A DNA stretch of 62,701 nucleotides, taken from assembly GCA_021205305.1 (NCBI GenBank), contig JAJPXU010000156.1, positions 17,926 to 80,626 on the forward strand, read 5' to 3'. The first letter of the stretch is position 1, and each line of letters begins with the position of its first letter. A model generated the notes under the pieces. That model made no database searches. It was not told the origin of the DNA and worked only from the letters and a program-made list of their open reading frames with translations. The stretch comes from Lachnospiraceae bacterium (lineage in GTDB: Bacteria; Bacillota; Clostridia; Lachnospirales; Lachnospiraceae). Made by a program: the position numbers and the translations under genes. Below, one piece after another: positions 1 through 8,440 of the stretch.

Positions 1-46
1 CTAGACCTATCCCCAGAACGACTCGGATATGCATACTGACACCTAG

Positions 47-160
47 ACGGACACACACACCGACACGGAAACCGATACGGATACCGACACGGAGACGGAA
101 ACCGAAATAGAAACGGAAACCGAGGCGGAAACGAAGACGGAAATAGAAACGGAGACCGAA
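47..160 (+). repeat. GAAACN-type hexanucleotide repeat coding Thr-Glu/Asp
   Basis: Degenerate six-base units (GAAACC, GACACG, GAAACG, GATACG) encode alternating Thr and Glu or Asp at the start of the adhesin frame. The same kind of repeat recurs at 52276-52384 and 52657-52737. Its position at the contig edge suggests that the assembly broke here. Confidence 0.8.
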
Positions 161-1414
161 AGGCTTGTCGAGGTGGAAATCTCGGTTGGCAAGCTGGATG
201 CTTCGACAGGTGAAGCGCTTGCAGGCGCAGTGCTGCGGCTTGTTGATTCGAGAGGAAATACGGTTGAGGAATGGACTTCCGATGGCAGCACGCACACGTT
301 TACGGCCGAGCTGCGGGAGGGTGAGACTTGCCAGCTTGTGGAGGTGAGCGCACCGGATGGATATGGGATCGCGGGTAATCAGACCTTTACCGCGGAAGAG
401 GGAGCTTCCGTCAGCCTGACAATGGAGGATCCAAAGCACGAGGTTGAGGAAGAAAAAGAGGTTTTCATCTCTGTAACGAAGACGCTGATTTATGACAATG
501 GACAGAGTGAGAGTCGTATCGGTGCGGAGAATGAGACGTTCTACGTGGCGCTTTACAGTGATCCGGAATGCACGCAGCGTGTCTCTGAGATCCAGACGCT
601 GTCTTATCAGCATACGGATTCCGCAACGGTGACGTTTGCCGGATTGGAAGCGGAAGCAAAGTATTATGTATCCGAGTGTGACGCGGCCGGGACGGCGATC
701 GTGACCGGAATGGTTGGGGATGATACCCTGTTTTACGCGGATTACGCGGAGGGGAATGAAGCGGTGGCAGAGAATGGCGGCGAAACTGTGGCAGTTGCTT
801 TTGTGAATGAGTTTTATGCTTTGCCGCGCGGATTTTATAAGGAAGCGGAGCTTACGATCACAAAGAAGCTGTTGGGTGTAGATGGCGATGCACTTGCAGA
901 TAACGCAGTGTTCTATGCAGGAATTTTTGCGGATGCTGCGTATACGACCTTGTCTGACCAGGTATCATATAATATCGTGGAACTGAATATGTCCGGACGG
1001 TCGGAAGTAAGTGCCGTGGTCTATGTGGCGCTTGACCAGGATGAGCCGGTGACGCTGTACGTCACGGAGGTAGATGAGGACGGCAATCCGGTCGCGGAGA
1101 TGGCAGATTTTATGTATACGGTATCGGTGGACAATTCTGCCGTGACTGTGTCCGAAGCGGCTCAGTCAGCGGTAGTGACCATTACCAACCAGGAGATCGA
1201 AGTGACGGAGGAAGAGAGTGAGGAAACGACAGAATCCGCATCTGAGGCTGAGATGACAGAAAAGTCTACTGAGAAGACTACAGAGAAGTCGACGGAAGCT
1301 TCCTCTGTAAAGACCAGCGATGATATCCCGATCACCCCATATCTGGCTCTGATGCTGGCGGCTTTTGCAATGCTCCTGACAGGCGGCGTGTACCGCCGCA
1401 GGGGAAAAAGGTGA
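47..1414 (+). CDS. Cna-B/SpaA-type surface adhesin, N-terminus missing
   Basis: Cell-surface protein, probably sortase-anchored. The frame is open from 47 (an in-frame TAG at 44-46 closes it upstream) and starts with a Thr-Glu/Asp repeat. Three prealbumin-like repeats follow, beginning near VEISVGKLDASTGEA, EVFISVTKTLIYDNG and AELTITKKLLGVDGD, the last with YAGIFADAAYTTL and VTLYVTEVDEDG typical of Lachnospiraceae Cna-B surface proteins. A Glu/Thr/Ser stalk leads to VKTSDD, a hydrophobic segment of about 20 residues and a tail RRRGKR, the layout of a cell-wall sorting signal. No signal peptide is present, so the N-terminus lies outside the window or was lost at a repeat-induced contig break. 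A GTG at 173 is an unlikely start. Ligand unknown. Confidence 0.75.
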   Translation, partial: TDTHTDTETDTDTDTETETEIETETEAETKTEIETETERLVEVEISVGKLDASTGEALAGAVLRLVDSRGNTVEEWTSDGSTHTFTAELREGETCQLVEVSAPDGYGIAGNQTFTAEEGASVSLTMEDPKHEVEEEKEVFISVTKTLIYDNGQSESRIGAENETFYVALYSDPECTQRVSEIQTLSYQHTDSATVTFAGLEAEAKYYVSECDAAGTAIVTGMVGDDTLFYADYAEGNEAVAENGGETVAVAFVNEFYALPRGFYKEAELTITKKLLGVDGDALADNAVFYAGIFADAAYTTLSDQVSYNIVELNMSGRSEVSAVVYVALDQDEPVTLYVTEVDEDGNPVAEMADFMYTVSVDNSAVTVSEAAQSAVVTITNQEIEVTEEESEETTESASEAEMTEKSTEKTTEKSTEASSVKTSDDIPITPYLALMLAAFAMLLTGGVYRRRGKR

Positions 1415-1456
1415 TGGTCAAGAGGTACGTGCCGACGCTTGCGGCCTCTGCGTTTT

Positions 1457-1491
1457 CACCCCGACCACGCAGTAAGTGCGTGATCGGGGTG
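1457..1491 (+). terminator. Hairpin after the adhesin gene
   Basis: Arms 1457-1471 and 1477-1491 pair over 15 positions with one mismatch around the loop GTAAG. Only a weak T-rich stretch (TTTCTTTTTG near 1510) follows, so it may be an mRNA-stabilising hairpin rather than an efficient terminator. Confidence 0.45.
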
Positions 1492-1563
1492 TGAGCAGCA
1501 ACCGGGAACTTTCTTTTTGCCTTGTAAAGAACGGATAATTATGCTATTCTGACTTAAAATAAG

Positions 1564-1591
1564 TTGACTGCGATTCTATTGACTTTATACA
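1564..1591 (+). promoter_or_regulatory. Possible promoter of the AAA ATPase gene
   Basis: TTGACT (1564-1569), 16-base spacer, TATACA (1586-1591), about 55 bases before the ATG at 1646. Moderate match only. Confidence 0.35.
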
Positions 1592-1645
1592 AATGAAATT
1601 AACAGAATAGGTTTTACAACAGGTAAAAAGAATGGAGATTCTCAG

Positions 1646-3229
1646 ATGGGTAAGCTTTTCAATGTGAATGGGACATGTTTGCCGGAGAGGCACTATATGG
1701 TAGATATAAGTTCCAGACTGGCTGCTGTGAAAGAGATGGTAGACGCGGGGGATTATTTCACCATCAATCGGGCAAGACAATATGGCAAGACTACGATTCT
1801 GAATGCGCTGGCTGGTTATCTGAAACCGTATTATTCGGTGATCAGTCTGGATTTTCAGGGGATTTCCTATACGGATTTTGAGTCGGAGGAACGCTTTGTG
1901 GCGGCTGTATCGAGACAGATTTTGCTGGTGGTGGATGACGAACTGTCCGCAGATGCGGAACAGGAGTTGAAAATGTACACGGATGAACGCTCCGCGGGTG
2001 CATCTCTTTCGAAGTTTTTTCTTTCACTGACTGGCTTGTGCCGGAGATCACACCAAAAGGTGGTCTTACTGATTGACGAGGTTGATTCTGCCTCGAATAA
2101 TCAGGTGTTTCTGGATTTTCTGGCCCAGCTGCGTTTTTATTATCTGAAAAGGCCGGGGGTTGAGACTTTTCAGTCGGTGATTCTTGCAGGAGTATATGAT
2201 ATAAAGAATTTAAAACAGAAGATTCATCCGGGATCGGAATCCAGATACAATAGTCCATGGAATATTGCGGTGGATTTCACAATTGACATGAGTTTTTCAC
2301 CGAAAGATATTGTTTCCATGTTAATCCAATATGAAGCTGACTGGGATACCGGGATGGATATGGACAGGATCAGCCAGCTGATCTATGACTACACGATGGG
2401 GTACCCGTTTCTTGTTTCACGATTGTGTCAGATTATGGCAAAAAACGTGACGGAGCACAGCACGAAGCCGGAAAAGAATGAATGCTGGAACGAGGAAGCA
2501 TTCCAGAGAGCAGTGCGTGAAATTTTAAAGACCCCTAATACGCTTTTTGATGATATGAGCAAGAAGCTTGCGGATTATCCGAAGCTGAAAGAAATGATTT
2601 ACGGTATCCTGTTTCAGGGAAGGAAATATTCTTATGAGGCGGAAAATGAGAAGATACGTATCGGAGAAATGTTTGGCTTTCTGAAAGAGAAAGACGGGAT
2701 GGTCTGTGTTTCCAACCGTATTTTTGAGATGAAGCTGTACAATCTTTTTCTTTCCGAGGAAGAAACGGATACAAAAATATTTACAACTGCTGAGATGGAA
2801 AAAAGTCGTTTTGTTCGGGGCGGCTATCTGCAAATGGATCTTGTCCTGCAAAAGTTCTGCGAATACTTTGAAGATATTTACTCGGACGCGGATGAAAGAT
2901 TTATCGAAGAAAACGGAAGACGGATTTTTCTGATCTTTCTGAAACCAATTATTAACGGGAGCGGCAATTACTATATTGAGGCCAGAACAAGAAATATGAA
3001 AAGAACGGACGTGATTATTGATTACAAAGGCGTTCAGGAAATCCTCAAAATGAAAATCTGGCATGGCCAGGAGTATAACAGACGCGGTGAGAAGCAGTTA
3101 TTGGAGTACATGGATTATTATCATTTGCAAAAAGGATATATGCTAAGCTTTAATTTTAATAAAAAGAAAGAGACTGGTGTAAAACGAATCCGGCTGGGAG
3201 ACAGGACACTGGTGGAGGCTGTGGTTTGA
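1646..3229 (+). CDS. AAA-ATPase-like protein with degenerate PD-(D/E)XK C-terminal domain
   Basis: Belongs to the AAA-ATPase-like plus PDDEXK-nuclease family common in gut Firmicutes and Bacteroidetes (527 residues, usual length). The N-terminal half has an atypical P-loop, RARQYGKTTIL (about residues 48-58), and Walker B VVLLIDEVD. The C-terminal domain has the family pattern RTDVIIDYKG ... MKIWHGQEY ... RGEKQLLEYMDYY. In relatives I recall, the E-x-K motif before IWHG reads IEMK or IELK; here it is ILKMK, so the acidic residue is Lys468 (AAA at 3047-3049), with Asp455 and Lys470 kept. Role is unknown; the family is often linked to defence or mobile DNA. Single gene between two hairpins. Confidence 0.8.
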   Translation: MGKLFNVNGTCLPERHYMVDISSRLAAVKEMVDAGDYFTINRARQYGKTTILNALAGYLKPYYSVISLDFQGISYTDFESEERFVAAVSRQILLVVDDELSADAEQELKMYTDERSAGASLSKFFLSLTGLCRRSHQKVVLLIDEVDSASNNQVFLDFLAQLRFYYLKRPGVETFQSVILAGVYDIKNLKQKIHPGSESRYNSPWNIAVDFTIDMSFSPKDIVSMLIQYEADWDTGMDMDRISQLIYDYTMGYPFLVSRLCQIMAKNVTEHSTKPEKNECWNEEAFQRAVREILKTPNTLFDDMSKKLADYPKLKEMIYGILFQGRKYSYEAENEKIRIGEMFGFLKEKDGMVCVSNRIFEMKLYNLFLSEEETDTKIFTTAEMEKSRFVRGGYLQMDLVLQKFCEYFEDIYSDADERFIEENGRRIFLIFLKPIINGSGNYYIEARTRNMKRTDVIIDYKGVQEILKMKIWHGQEYNRRGEKQLLEYMDYYHLQKGYMLSFNFNKKKETGVKRIRLGDRTLVEAVV

Positions 3230-3265
3230 ATAAATCATGAAGCTCCGATTTATTACTGACCAGAC

Positions 3266-3294
3266 CCGCACCACGCACTTGCTGTGGAGTGCGG
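3266..3294. terminator. Hairpin between convergent genes
   Basis: CCGCAC-CAC (3266-3274) pairs with GTG-GA-GTGCGG (3284-3294), leaving a small bulge. It sits between the stop codons of two convergent genes. No long T-run is seen on either side. Confidence 0.4.
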
Positions 3295-3319
3295 AGTGAA
3301 AACGTAGTGTGATTCCGAT

Positions 3320-4957
3320 TTACTCAGAAGCCGCAGAACCAGTGAAAGCCGGAAGTACGGTGAGCAGAAAAATGATACAGTAGATTCCCCCGCCTATGAT
3401 CAGGCAGATCTGGGCGGGGATTTTTTGCGCCGAGAGAAGGAAAAAGAGGAATGTGCAGCCACCAGCGGTGACAGCCGGGAAAAACATCCGGGTGAGCGCG
3501 CCGGGAATGGAGACGGTCAGTATATTTTGGCGGTACAGAGAGAACAGAATGCATCCGGCAAGCAGGGTCTGGTCGAGGAGCAACCCAAAGAGGTATCCGC
3601 TGATTCCGTATGGGGGGACCAGACAAATGACACAGAGCAGGCGCAGGGCGAATCCGCCAAGGTTCCAGAGCAGAAGAACGGTGGATTTGCCCAGACCATG
3701 CAGAATGCTGGTCAGAGTGGTGCTGATGTAGATCAGTGGACAGAGCAGCGCAAGACGGCGGATACAGGTTCCAGCGAACGCATTTTGAAAAAGAATGCTG
3801 CCAATTTCGCTGCCAAAGAGCAGAAATCCACCCAGGCAGAAGCTGCCGAGCAGCAGGCTTCCCAGAAAAGAGGCGTTGACGGTACGGGCCAGCTGATTTT
3901 GCTGGTGAAGTGCCTGTGCTTCGGAAACGGTTGGGAGCAGGAGCATCCCAAGCGCGGAGGTAATAGCGGTGGGAAAAAGGATCATGGGGAGCGCCATACC
4001 GGTCAGTGTTCCGTAGACGGAGAGCGCTTCGGATGCGGTCAGTCCGGAGAGCCGCAGTATCTGCGGGAGCAGTGCCGCCTCAATTGCCTGAAGGACACAC
4101 ATCAGCGTGCGGTTCAGGCTGAGCGGGACAGAGATGGGGAGAATTTGCCGGACGGAAGCGATAAATTGATGCCGGAATGCTCCCCATTTTCTGAGCAAGG
4201 AAGGTATATTGGGAATACTTCGCAGAGATGTAATGATTCGGTGTTTTGTTAAATGCAATGAAGAAAGTTTTCCGGAGAATGACATATCAGCAGAAGCCGG
4301 GTTTTCCGGCTGGAAGTTCCTGCTGCTTAATATAAACAGACACACTACGCAGTATATAGCCGATGCCGCTTCTCCGGCCAATGCGCCGAATGCCATGAGA
4401 CTTGCATCCGTCTGCCTTCCTTTTTTGAAAGACAGGGTATAGGCGAGTACGACAAAAAGAATGCGGACTATCTGCTCGGCAAATTGTGCCAGGGCGGGCG
4501 GCACGATATGTTTTGTTCCCATAAAATAGCCGCAGATACAGCCATGGATCATGCTAAATGGCAGAGAGAAAGCCATGATTTTAAGCAGTCCTGCGCAGGA
4601 TTTTTCAAGCAGAATGCGCTCTGCAATCAGTTCCGTACCAAAATAGAGTGCAGCCATGAGGATGACAGAAAGCGAGAGAGACAGAAAAAGTCCGGCAAAC
4701 AGAGCCTGCTTTGCTCCACTTTGGCTGCGCCTGGCGTGATACTTGGCGGTCAGCTTTGAGATGGCGGTCTGGATGCCGCCGCCGCAGAGTGCGCTGCAAA
4801 AGGAAAAAACGGGGATGGCCATCTGATAAAGCCCGATTTCCGATGCACCAATGGTTCTTGAGAGGAATATTTTATAGAAAAAGCCCGCGACTCTGGTCAG
4901 CAGTCCCATAACAGTCAGCAGGAGTGTTCCTTTCATCAGAAAACGTTTTTGGTTCAT
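3320..4957 (-). CDS. SpoVB/MurJ-like polysaccharide or lipid-II flippase
   Basis: Integral membrane flippase of the MOP superfamily (545 residues, about 14 predicted membrane segments). The N-terminus, KGTLLLTVMGLLTRVAGFFY, then LSRTIGASEIGLYQMA and a later AQFAEQIVRILFVV, is the classic pattern of Bacillus SpoVB/YtgP-type oligosaccharide transporters. A hydrophilic loop of about 60 residues (near residues 215-270) splits the two halves. The likely job is moving undecaprenyl-linked precursors across the membrane during cortex or wall synthesis. It is divergent from the iscR operon. No strong ribosome site is seen before this ATG; a second Met eight codons in is an alternative start. SpoVB versus other paralogues cannot be decided. 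Confidence 0.85.
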   Translation of the reverse strand: MNQKRFLMKGTLLLTVMGLLTRVAGFFYKIFLSRTIGASEIGLYQMAIPVFSFCSALCGGGIQTAISKLTAKYHARRSQSGAKQALFAGLFLSLSLSVILMAALYFGTELIAERILLEKSCAGLLKIMAFSLPFSMIHGCICGYFMGTKHIVPPALAQFAEQIVRILFVVLAYTLSFKKGRQTDASLMAFGALAGEAASAIYCVVCLFILSSRNFQPENPASADMSFSGKLSSLHLTKHRIITSLRSIPNIPSLLRKWGAFRHQFIASVRQILPISVPLSLNRTLMCVLQAIEAALLPQILRLSGLTASEALSVYGTLTGMALPMILFPTAITSALGMLLLPTVSEAQALHQQNQLARTVNASFLGSLLLGSFCLGGFLLFGSEIGSILFQNAFAGTCIRRLALLCPLIYISTTLTSILHGLGKSTVLLLWNLGGFALRLLCVICLVPPYGISGYLFGLLLDQTLLAGCILFSLYRQNILTVSIPGALTRMFFPAVTAGGCTFLFFLLSAQKIPAQICLIIGGGIYCIIFLLTVLPAFTGSAASE

Positions 4958-5006
4958 GGCAGTGTACCCGATCAGGGGATTTGTCTAAACATATGCAGTT
5001 TTTCTG

Positions 5007-5035
5007 TTGAAGATGAGAAAAATTTATGCTAGGAT
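5007..5035 (+). promoter_or_regulatory. Promoter of the iscR operon
   Basis: TTGAAG (5007-5012), 17-base spacer, TAGGAT (5030-5035) preceded by TGC. The predicted start is near 5042, about 67 bases before the iscR ATG. Confidence 0.55.
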
Positions 5036-5108
5036 ATCTGGAAAAGAAGGAAATGGAATATTCCACAGGACGGAAAGTCTCATCGGAAAACTTTCACAGG
5101 GAGGAAAC

Positions 5109-5579
5109 ATGAGATTATCAACGAAAGGGCGTTATGGACTTCGGGCGATGGTAGATCTGGCTTTGAACAGTGAAGCGGAAGCTGTCTCAATCAGCAGTAT
5201 TTCGGAGCGCCAGAGCATTTCAGAAAGTTATCTGGAGCAGCTGATTGCAAAATTGCGGAGGGCTGATCTTGTTGTGAGCACGCGCGGCGTGCAGGGCGGC
5301 TACCGACTGACGCGTCCGGCGGAGCAGATAACTGTGGGGGATGTGCTCCGTGCTTTGGAGGGTGATATGCGCGCGGTGGACTGTTCTGCGTTTGACGAGG
5401 AAGGCTGTGAAGGCGCGGATCTCTGTGTGACCAAATATGTCTGGCAGCGGATCAATGAGAGCATTGACGCGGCGATGGACGATATCTATATCAGCCAGCT
5501 GGTGGAAGAAAGCAAAAAAGTGATGGAGAAGAGCCGGGAGCATCCGGAGGAGTACCCGGGAAAGCACTGCAACGGATAA
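5109..5579 (+). CDS. iscR: Rrf2-family iron-sulfur regulator, IscR-like
   Basis: Winged-helix transcription factor of 156 residues. MRLSTKGRYGLRAMVDLA is the Rrf2 N-terminal signature, followed by the recognition-helix region ISESYLEQLIAKLRRADLV and RGVQGGYRL. Three cysteines in the pattern DC-x7-C-x5-C (about residues 92-106) could bind a 2Fe-2S cluster as in IscR. Its place just before iscS and mnmA supports control of cysteine desulfurase. The start chosen at 5109 follows GGGAGGAAAC; an upstream in-frame extension has no ribosome site and is not conserved. IscR rather than CymR is inferred from the cysteines and the neighbours. Confidence 0.85.
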   Translation: MRLSTKGRYGLRAMVDLALNSEAEAVSISSISERQSISESYLEQLIAKLRRADLVVSTRGVQGGYRLTRPAEQITVGDVLRALEGDMRAVDCSAFDEEGCEGADLCVTKYVWQRINESIDAAMDDIYISQLVEESKKVMEKSREHPEEYPGKHCNG

Positions 5580-5593
5580 AAGGAAGAGTGTGC

Positions 5594-5630
5594 TATAGTG
5601 AACGACAAAATTCTTTTGTCATTCACTATA
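5594..5630 (+). promoter_or_regulatory. 17-bp inverted repeat after iscR
   Basis: Arms 5594-5610 (TATAGTGAACGACAAAA) and 5614-5630 pair at 16 of 17 positions around a three-base loop. Either an operator or an RNA hairpin between iscR and iscS. No T-run follows. Confidence 0.6.
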
Positions 5631-5642
5631 AGTGATGCACAC

Positions 5643-5681
5643 AGACGCGAGAGGAATGGCTGCTTGCGCAGCCTCGCGTCT
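5643..5681 (+). promoter_or_regulatory. Bulged hairpin before iscS
   Basis: AGACGCGA (5643-5650) pairs with TCGCGTCT (5674-5681). Inside it, GGCTGC (5658-5663) pairs with GCAGCC (5668-5673) around TTGC, leaving a seven-base bulge. All pairs are perfect. It may modulate read-through or mRNA decay between regulator and enzyme. Confidence 0.6.
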
Positions 5682-5732
5682 GGCGCAAAGTATTTACTAT
5701 AAATATGATTGCCAGAAGGGGTCGGATCCATT

Positions 5733-7004
5733 ATGGATAAGTTTATATATTTGGACAATGCGGCGACGACAAAAACGTCTCCGACTGTCGTAGAAGCGAT
5801 GCTGCCGTATTTTTCAGAATATTATGGCAATGCGTCCGGAATTTACGGCATCGGCGTGAAAAGCAGGGAAGCGGTGAACCGCAGCCGTGAGATCATTGCG
5901 TCTACGATCGGGGCGAGACCGGAAGAAATCTATTTTACGGCGGGCGGCACGGAGTCCGATAATTGGGCGCTCAAAGCGGCGGCAGAGATGTTTTGCAGTT
6001 TTCGTGCGGATAATACAGAAGCAGGGCTGCTTCACGGCTCGAATGCAGAGAATTCGGCGGGTCTGGGTCATTCCGATCAGAAGCAAATAAAGAATCATTT
6101 AATAACGACCAAAATCGAACATCATGCGATTTTACACACCTGTGAATATCTGGAGAAAGCCGGAATAGAAGTTACCTATCTGAATGTGGACGAAAACGGC
6201 CTTGTCCGGCTTGAAGAACTGGAGCAGGCTATCCGCCCGGAGACTTTTCTTATCTCTGTGATGTTTGCGAACAATGAGGTGGGGTCGCTTCAGCCGATTC
6301 GTGAGATTGGAGAGATTGCGAAAAAATACGGGATTTTGTTCCATACGGACGCAGTGCAGGCTTACGGCCAGCTGCCGATCGATGTAGAAGAACTGCATAT
6401 TGATCTGATGAGCGCGAGCGCGCATAAGCTGAATGGGCCGAAGGGAGTCGGCTTTTTGTATATTCGAAGAAATCTGCGCATTCGTTCTTTTATGCATGGA
6501 GGCGCCCAGGAGCGCCATCGCCGCGCCGGTACGGAGAATGTGCCGGGTATCGTGGGATTTGGCCAGGCAGCGAAAGAAGCCGCAGAGACGATGGAGACGC
6601 GTGCGGCCTATGAGACCAGGCTGCGCGATTACCTGATTGACCGCGTACTGAAGGAGATTCCGTATACACGGCTGAACGGGCACCGTACCAGACGGCTTCC
6701 GAATAATGCGAATTTTAGCTTTCAGTTTGTCGAAGGAGAAACGCTGCTGATTATGCTGGATATGGAGGGCATATGCGGTTCCAGCGGCTCGGCCTGTACA
6801 TCCGGTTCACTCGATCCGTCCCATGTGCTGCTGGCTCTGGGGCTTCCGGAAGACATCGCGCATGGATCTTTGAGGCTGACTTTGAGCGCGGAGACGACAA
6901 AGGAAGAACTTGATATTACTGTGGAAAAAATAAAGCAGATTGTAGAGCGTCTGCGGGTGATGTCGCCGCAATATGAGGATTTTCGAAAACGTTTGCCTGA
7001 ATGA
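5733..7004 (+). CDS. iscS: Cysteine desulfurase (IscS/NifS class)
   Basis: PLP enzyme that takes sulfur from cysteine for Fe-S clusters and tRNA thiolation. It has YLDNAATTKTSP, AGGTESDNWALK, the PLP-lysine region SASAHKLNGPKGVG and the catalytic cysteine loop SSGSACTSGSLDPSHVL (Cys355). At 423 residues it is longer than usual because about 30 extra residues (about 86-120) lie between KAAAE and LITTKIEHH. Start 5733 is placed 11 bases after AGAAGGGG; a TTG at 5709 is in frame but poorer. The downstream neighbour is mnmA, which needs its sulfur. No nifU/iscU scaffold gene lies between them. Confidence 0.93.
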   Translation: MDKFIYLDNAATTKTSPTVVEAMLPYFSEYYGNASGIYGIGVKSREAVNRSREIIASTIGARPEEIYFTAGGTESDNWALKAAAEMFCSFRADNTEAGLLHGSNAENSAGLGHSDQKQIKNHLITTKIEHHAILHTCEYLEKAGIEVTYLNVDENGLVRLEELEQAIRPETFLISVMFANNEVGSLQPIREIGEIAKKYGILFHTDAVQAYGQLPIDVEELHIDLMSASAHKLNGPKGVGFLYIRRNLRIRSFMHGGAQERHRRAGTENVPGIVGFGQAAKEAAETMETRAAYETRLRDYLIDRVLKEIPYTRLNGHRTRRLPNNANFSFQFVEGETLLIMLDMEGICGSSGSACTSGSLDPSHVLLALGLPEDIAHGSLRLTLSAETTKEELDITVEKIKQIVERLRVMSPQYEDFRKRLPE

Positions 7005-7077
7005 AAACGTAGTGGCCATTATTTCGCGGAGCAGAGCTATGCACATCGGATGATGATTTGACAGGAAAAATAAAATT

Positions 7078-8160
7078 ATGATGAATAGAAAAAAAGTGGT
7101 TGTCGGTATGTCCGGCGGTGTAGATTCTTCAGTTGCCGCTTATCTTTTGAAAGAGGCGGGGTATGATGTAGTCGGCGTGACCATGCAGATCTGGCCCCGA
7201 GATGCAGAGGAAGACATGAGTGCAAAGGGCGGATGCTGCGGGATGAGCGCCGCTGAAGACGCCGCGCGGGTGGCGCAGACAATCGGCATTCCGCATTATG
7301 TGATGAATTTTCGGGAGGAATTCCGCGAAAAAGTAATTTGCTATTTTATGGAGGAATATCTGGCCGGGCGTACGCCGAACCCGTGTATTGCCTGCAACCG
7401 CTATGTGAAATGGGAGTCTTTGCTGCACCGCAGTATGCAGATCGGCGCGGATTATATCGCGACCGGACATTACGCACGGGTGGAGCAGCTGCCGAATGGC
7501 CGCTACGCAATCCGGCGTTCCGTGACCGCTGCGAAGGATCAGACGTATGCGCTTTATAACCTGACACAGGAACAGCTGGCACATACGCGGATGCCTGTTG
7601 GCACGTATGACAAACCGGCGATCCGTGCGATCGCGGAAGAATTGGGTCTGATGGTTGCCCATAAGCCGGACAGCCAGGAAATCTGTTTTGTACCGGATGG
7701 CGATTATGCGGGATTTATCGAGAAAAACAGCACCTGTCCCGTGCCGCCGCCGGGAAATTTTGTGACTGCCGACGGACAGGTTCTCGGCAGGCATAAGGGC
7801 ATCACGCATTACACGATCGGTCAGCGGAAGGGGCTGAATCTTTCCATGGGACATCCGGTCTTTGTCACAAAAATTCGTCCGGAGACGAATGAAGTTGTCA
7901 TTGGGGATGCGCAGGATGTTTTTACGGATCGATTGACTTGTGATCACCTGAATTTTATGAGTATACCGGATCTCCGGGGAGAGATGCGCTTGACAGCGAA
8001 AATTCGTTACAATCACGCGGGCGCGCCCGCTGTGGTGCGGCGGCTGGATACGGATCTGGCAGAGGTGATTTTCGATGAGCCGGTGCGCGCTGTCACGCCC
8101 GGGCAGGCTGTGGTATTTTATGACGGGGATTATGTGGCTGGAGGCGGGACGATCCGTTAG
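7078..8160 (+). CDS. mnmA: tRNA-specific 2-thiouridylase MnmA
   Basis: Thiolates U34 of tRNA-Lys, -Glu and -Gln using persulfide sulfur from the desulfurase encoded upstream. It has the PP-loop GMSGGVDSSVAAYLL, the catalytic cysteine contexts NPCIACNRYVKW and SQEICFVPDGDY, and the C-terminal GQRKGL. Length of 360 residues is normal. Two consecutive ATGs (7078, 7081) could start translation; the ribosome site (AGGAAA) is weak. It ends the iscR-iscS-mnmA operon, an arrangement known from other Firmicutes. Confidence 0.95.
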   Translation: MMNRKKVVVGMSGGVDSSVAAYLLKEAGYDVVGVTMQIWPRDAEEDMSAKGGCCGMSAAEDAARVAQTIGIPHYVMNFREEFREKVICYFMEEYLAGRTPNPCIACNRYVKWESLLHRSMQIGADYIATGHYARVEQLPNGRYAIRRSVTAAKDQTYALYNLTQEQLAHTRMPVGTYDKPAIRAIAEELGLMVAHKPDSQEICFVPDGDYAGFIEKNSTCPVPPPGNFVTADGQVLGRHKGITHYTIGQRKGLNLSMGHPVFVTKIRPETNEVVIGDAQDVFTDRLTCDHLNFMSIPDLRGEMRLTAKIRYNHAGAPAVVRRLDTDLAEVIFDEPVRAVTPGQAVVFYDGDYVAGGGTIR

Positions 8161-8305
8161 GCTCTCAATTTATCCTACGATAGGACCAAAAGGTGAATTT
8201 TCGGAAAGCGTTTCTGACTATGGAAGATTGACACTTCGGGCATATTTATACAAAAATTCGGCACATTTCGGACGAAAATCTACAAGATATTGTGTGACAA
8301 AGGGC

Positions 8306-8334
8306 TTGCAATTTTCAGCGAAACACGCTAAGAT
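8306..8334 (+). promoter_or_regulatory. Promoter of the Na+ decarboxylase operon
   Basis: TTGCAA (8306-8311), 17-base spacer, TAAGAT (8329-8334). The predicted start is near 8341, giving a leader of about 140 bases before the ATG at 8479. The remaining part of the 8160-8479 gap shows no gene. Confidence 0.5.
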
Positions 8335-8426
8335 AGACAAGATGTAATTGGGGAAAGGGTATATTATATTAAAAACGCACGACCGCATATTGAAAGACTG
8401 CAAATGCAGAAAGCGATTGGCGTAAA

Positions 8427-8440
8427 TGTAAACGATATAA
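8427..8440 (+). promoter_or_regulatory. cre-like site in the decarboxylase leader
   Basis: TGTAAACGATATAA matches 13 of 14 positions of the Firmicutes CcpA consensus TGWAANCGNTNWCA (mismatch at position 13). It overlaps an inverted repeat GTAAACG (8428-8434)/CGTTTAC (8444-8450). Lying downstream of the promoter, it could act as a roadblock for carbon catabolite repression. Confidence 0.4.

Noticed and set aside
173-1414. Complete adhesin gene starting at GTG 173
   Set aside because: No ribosome site or signal peptide; the frame and Thr-Glu repeat continue upstream to 47.
3297-3310. Repeat TGAAAACGTAGTG shared with about 7002
   Set aside because: Only 13 bases without structure or further context; could be chance.
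3425-4252. Plus-strand frame of 275 codons
   Set aside because: Opposite the flippase gene, Gln/Glu-rich, no ribosome site; a shadow.
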